From positions 1 to 14,434 of the forward strand of contig JBKJNH010000040.1 of the NCBI GenBank assembly GCA_046596055.1: a stretch of DNA of 14,434 bases, written 5' to 3'. Every line of letters starts with the position of its first letter. Within the stretch, counting starts at the first letter, position 1. The notes beneath the pieces are model-generated. The model was not told the origin of the DNA and ran no database searches. It saw only the letters and a program-made list of their open reading frames with translations. Both the position numbers and the translations under genes were made by a program. Below, one piece after another: positions 13,726-14,434 of the stretch. The DNA comes from JANPEF01 sp046596055. Its GTDB lineage: Bacteria > Eisenbacteria > RBG-16-71-46 > DASYSL01.

Positions 13726-14434
13726 GCGTCGAGACAGCGGCGGCGACCCCCCTCGCGACGATCCCGCTCGTCGTCTGTCCCGGCTGCGGCCACAGCGTGG
13801 GCCACGGCGTGGACGCGCGCGCCGGCTATCGCCCCCTGCCCTTCGTGTACCACTTCGCCGGCGCGACGTTTCCTGGCGGCGCCTGCCCGCAGTGCGGCCT
13901 CCGCGGGCTCACCGTACAACCGGCGGCCCACGAATTCGGACGGCTCTACGCGCGCGAGTACTTCGTCAGCGGCGACGTGCGGTGCGGCCACATGGGGGAC
14001 TACTTCCTCGAGCGCACCGCGCTCCTCACCGACGCGATGGCGCTGCTGACCGACGCAATCGACCCGGCGGTGGCACGCGCCACCGGCGGACGGCCCGGGC
14101 GGCTGCTCGAACTCGGTTGCGCCACGGGCGTGTTGCTCGAGGCGGCGCAGCGCCGGGGCTGGACCGTCCAGGGCGTCGAGTACTCGGCCGATGCTGCTGC
14201 AGAGGCGATACGCTACGGCGTGCCCGTGTTCGTCGGCGGGCTGGCCGACGCGCACCTCGACGCCGGCTCGTTCGACGTCGCGTTCCTCGGCGATGTGCTC
14301 GAGCACGTGCCCGATCCCGCTGCCGTCCTGCGCGAGGTTGCCCGGCTCCTGGCGCCGGGGGGCGCGCTGGTCCTGCGCGGGCCGATGGCCACGAACTCGC
14401 TGGCGCAGCAAGTCCGAGTCGTCGCGCCAGCGAG
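13722..14434 (+). CDS. Zinc-ribbon class I SAM-dependent methyltransferase, 3' partial
   Basis: The frame is open to the window end; 237 residues are visible. Residues 19-58 contain CPGCG (C19, C22) and CPQCG (C55, C58), a four-Cys zinc-ribbon-like pair with a wide spacer. A linker with RLYAREYF...GDYFLER follows, then a Rossmann methyltransferase: motif I LLELGCATG (128-136), acidic strand 2 end GVEYS (E153), and post-I DVLEHVPDP (191-199) followed by APGGALVLRG. The layout resembles methyltransferases near sugar or polysaccharide genes that carry an N-terminal Cys motif, but the acceptor is unknown. ATG 13722 overlaps the CoA-transferase stop (ATGA) and has a Shine-Dalgarno. The C-terminal part, which would help identify the substrate, is outside the window. 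Confidence 0.88.
   Translation, partial: MSVETAAATPLATIPLVVCPGCGHSVGHGVDARAGYRPLPFVYHFAGATFPGGACPQCGLRGLTVQPAAHEFGRLYAREYFVSGDVRCGHMGDYFLERTALLTDAMALLTDAIDPAVARATGGRPGRLLELGCATGVLLEAAQRRGWTVQGVEYSADAAAEAIRYGVPVFVGGLADAHLDAGSFDVAFLGDVLEHVPDPAAVLREVARLLAPGGALVLRGPMATNSLAQQVRVVAPA

Noticed and set aside
1..14434. CRISPR arrays, tRNA or rRNA genes, insertion sequences, phage or toxin-antitoxin genes
   Set aside because: Reading both strands showed no regular spaced repeats, no rRNA or tRNA-like segments, no transposase or integrase motifs and no terminal inverted repeats.

Overview
The window is a GC-rich bacterial chromosome segment with dense, mostly same-strand genes and GTG, ATG and probably CTG starts. 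A lipoprotein-type signal peptide, a sigma-54 activator, an RhlE-type helicase and an EF-hand/FG-GAP-like secreted-type protein suggest a diderm environmental bacterium (for example Planctomycetota, Myxococcota, Gemmatimonadota or Acidobacteriota). The sequence does not fix the phylum. I found no rRNA, tRNA, insertion sequence, phage gene or CRISPR array.

Layout. (1) 3-803: the end of a protein with Asp-rich calcium-loop-like repeats. (2) 969-3680: a sigma-54-dependent NtrC-family response regulator, then a 204-bp spacer with a good sigma-54 promoter match and upstream GTCCGGAT repeats, then an unusual protein made of a degenerate receiver, an orphan DHp-like helix pair, a short scrap of a kinase ATPase domain and a second receiver whose phospho-acceptor Asp is Ala. 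(3) 3719-5662: an ABC-F ribosome-associated ATPase. (4) 5811-10248: a tightly overlapping signalling operon of an eight-helix membrane PAS histidine kinase, a stand-alone receiver and a REC-PAS-PAS histidine kinase of the AHDFNN type. (5) 10483-11964, minus strand: an RhlE-like DEAD-box helicase with a long Gly/Arg/Ser tail, whose best start is a CTG behind a perfect AGGAGG. (6) 12047-14434: a divergent operon of a DUF3465 lipoprotein, a class III CoA-transferase and a zinc-ribbon SAM methyltransferase cut by the window end, joined by ATGA overlaps.

How they may work together. Segments 2 and 4 hold two full kinases, one free receiver, one receiver fused to a kinase, one DNA-binding receiver and one catalytically dead hybrid protein. 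The only DNA-binding output is the sigma-54 activator, and the clearest sigma-54 promoter lies directly upstream of the dead hybrid. A reasonable inference is a multi-component relay in which the activator switches on a non-phosphorylatable hybrid that feeds back on the relay as a scaffold, decoy or His-phosphotransfer module. That arrangement is the best candidate here for something undescribed. Two genes (ABC-F and DUF3465 lipoprotein) carry a TAnnnT box exactly 7 nt before ATG with no Shine-Dalgarno, the pattern of leaderless transcripts.
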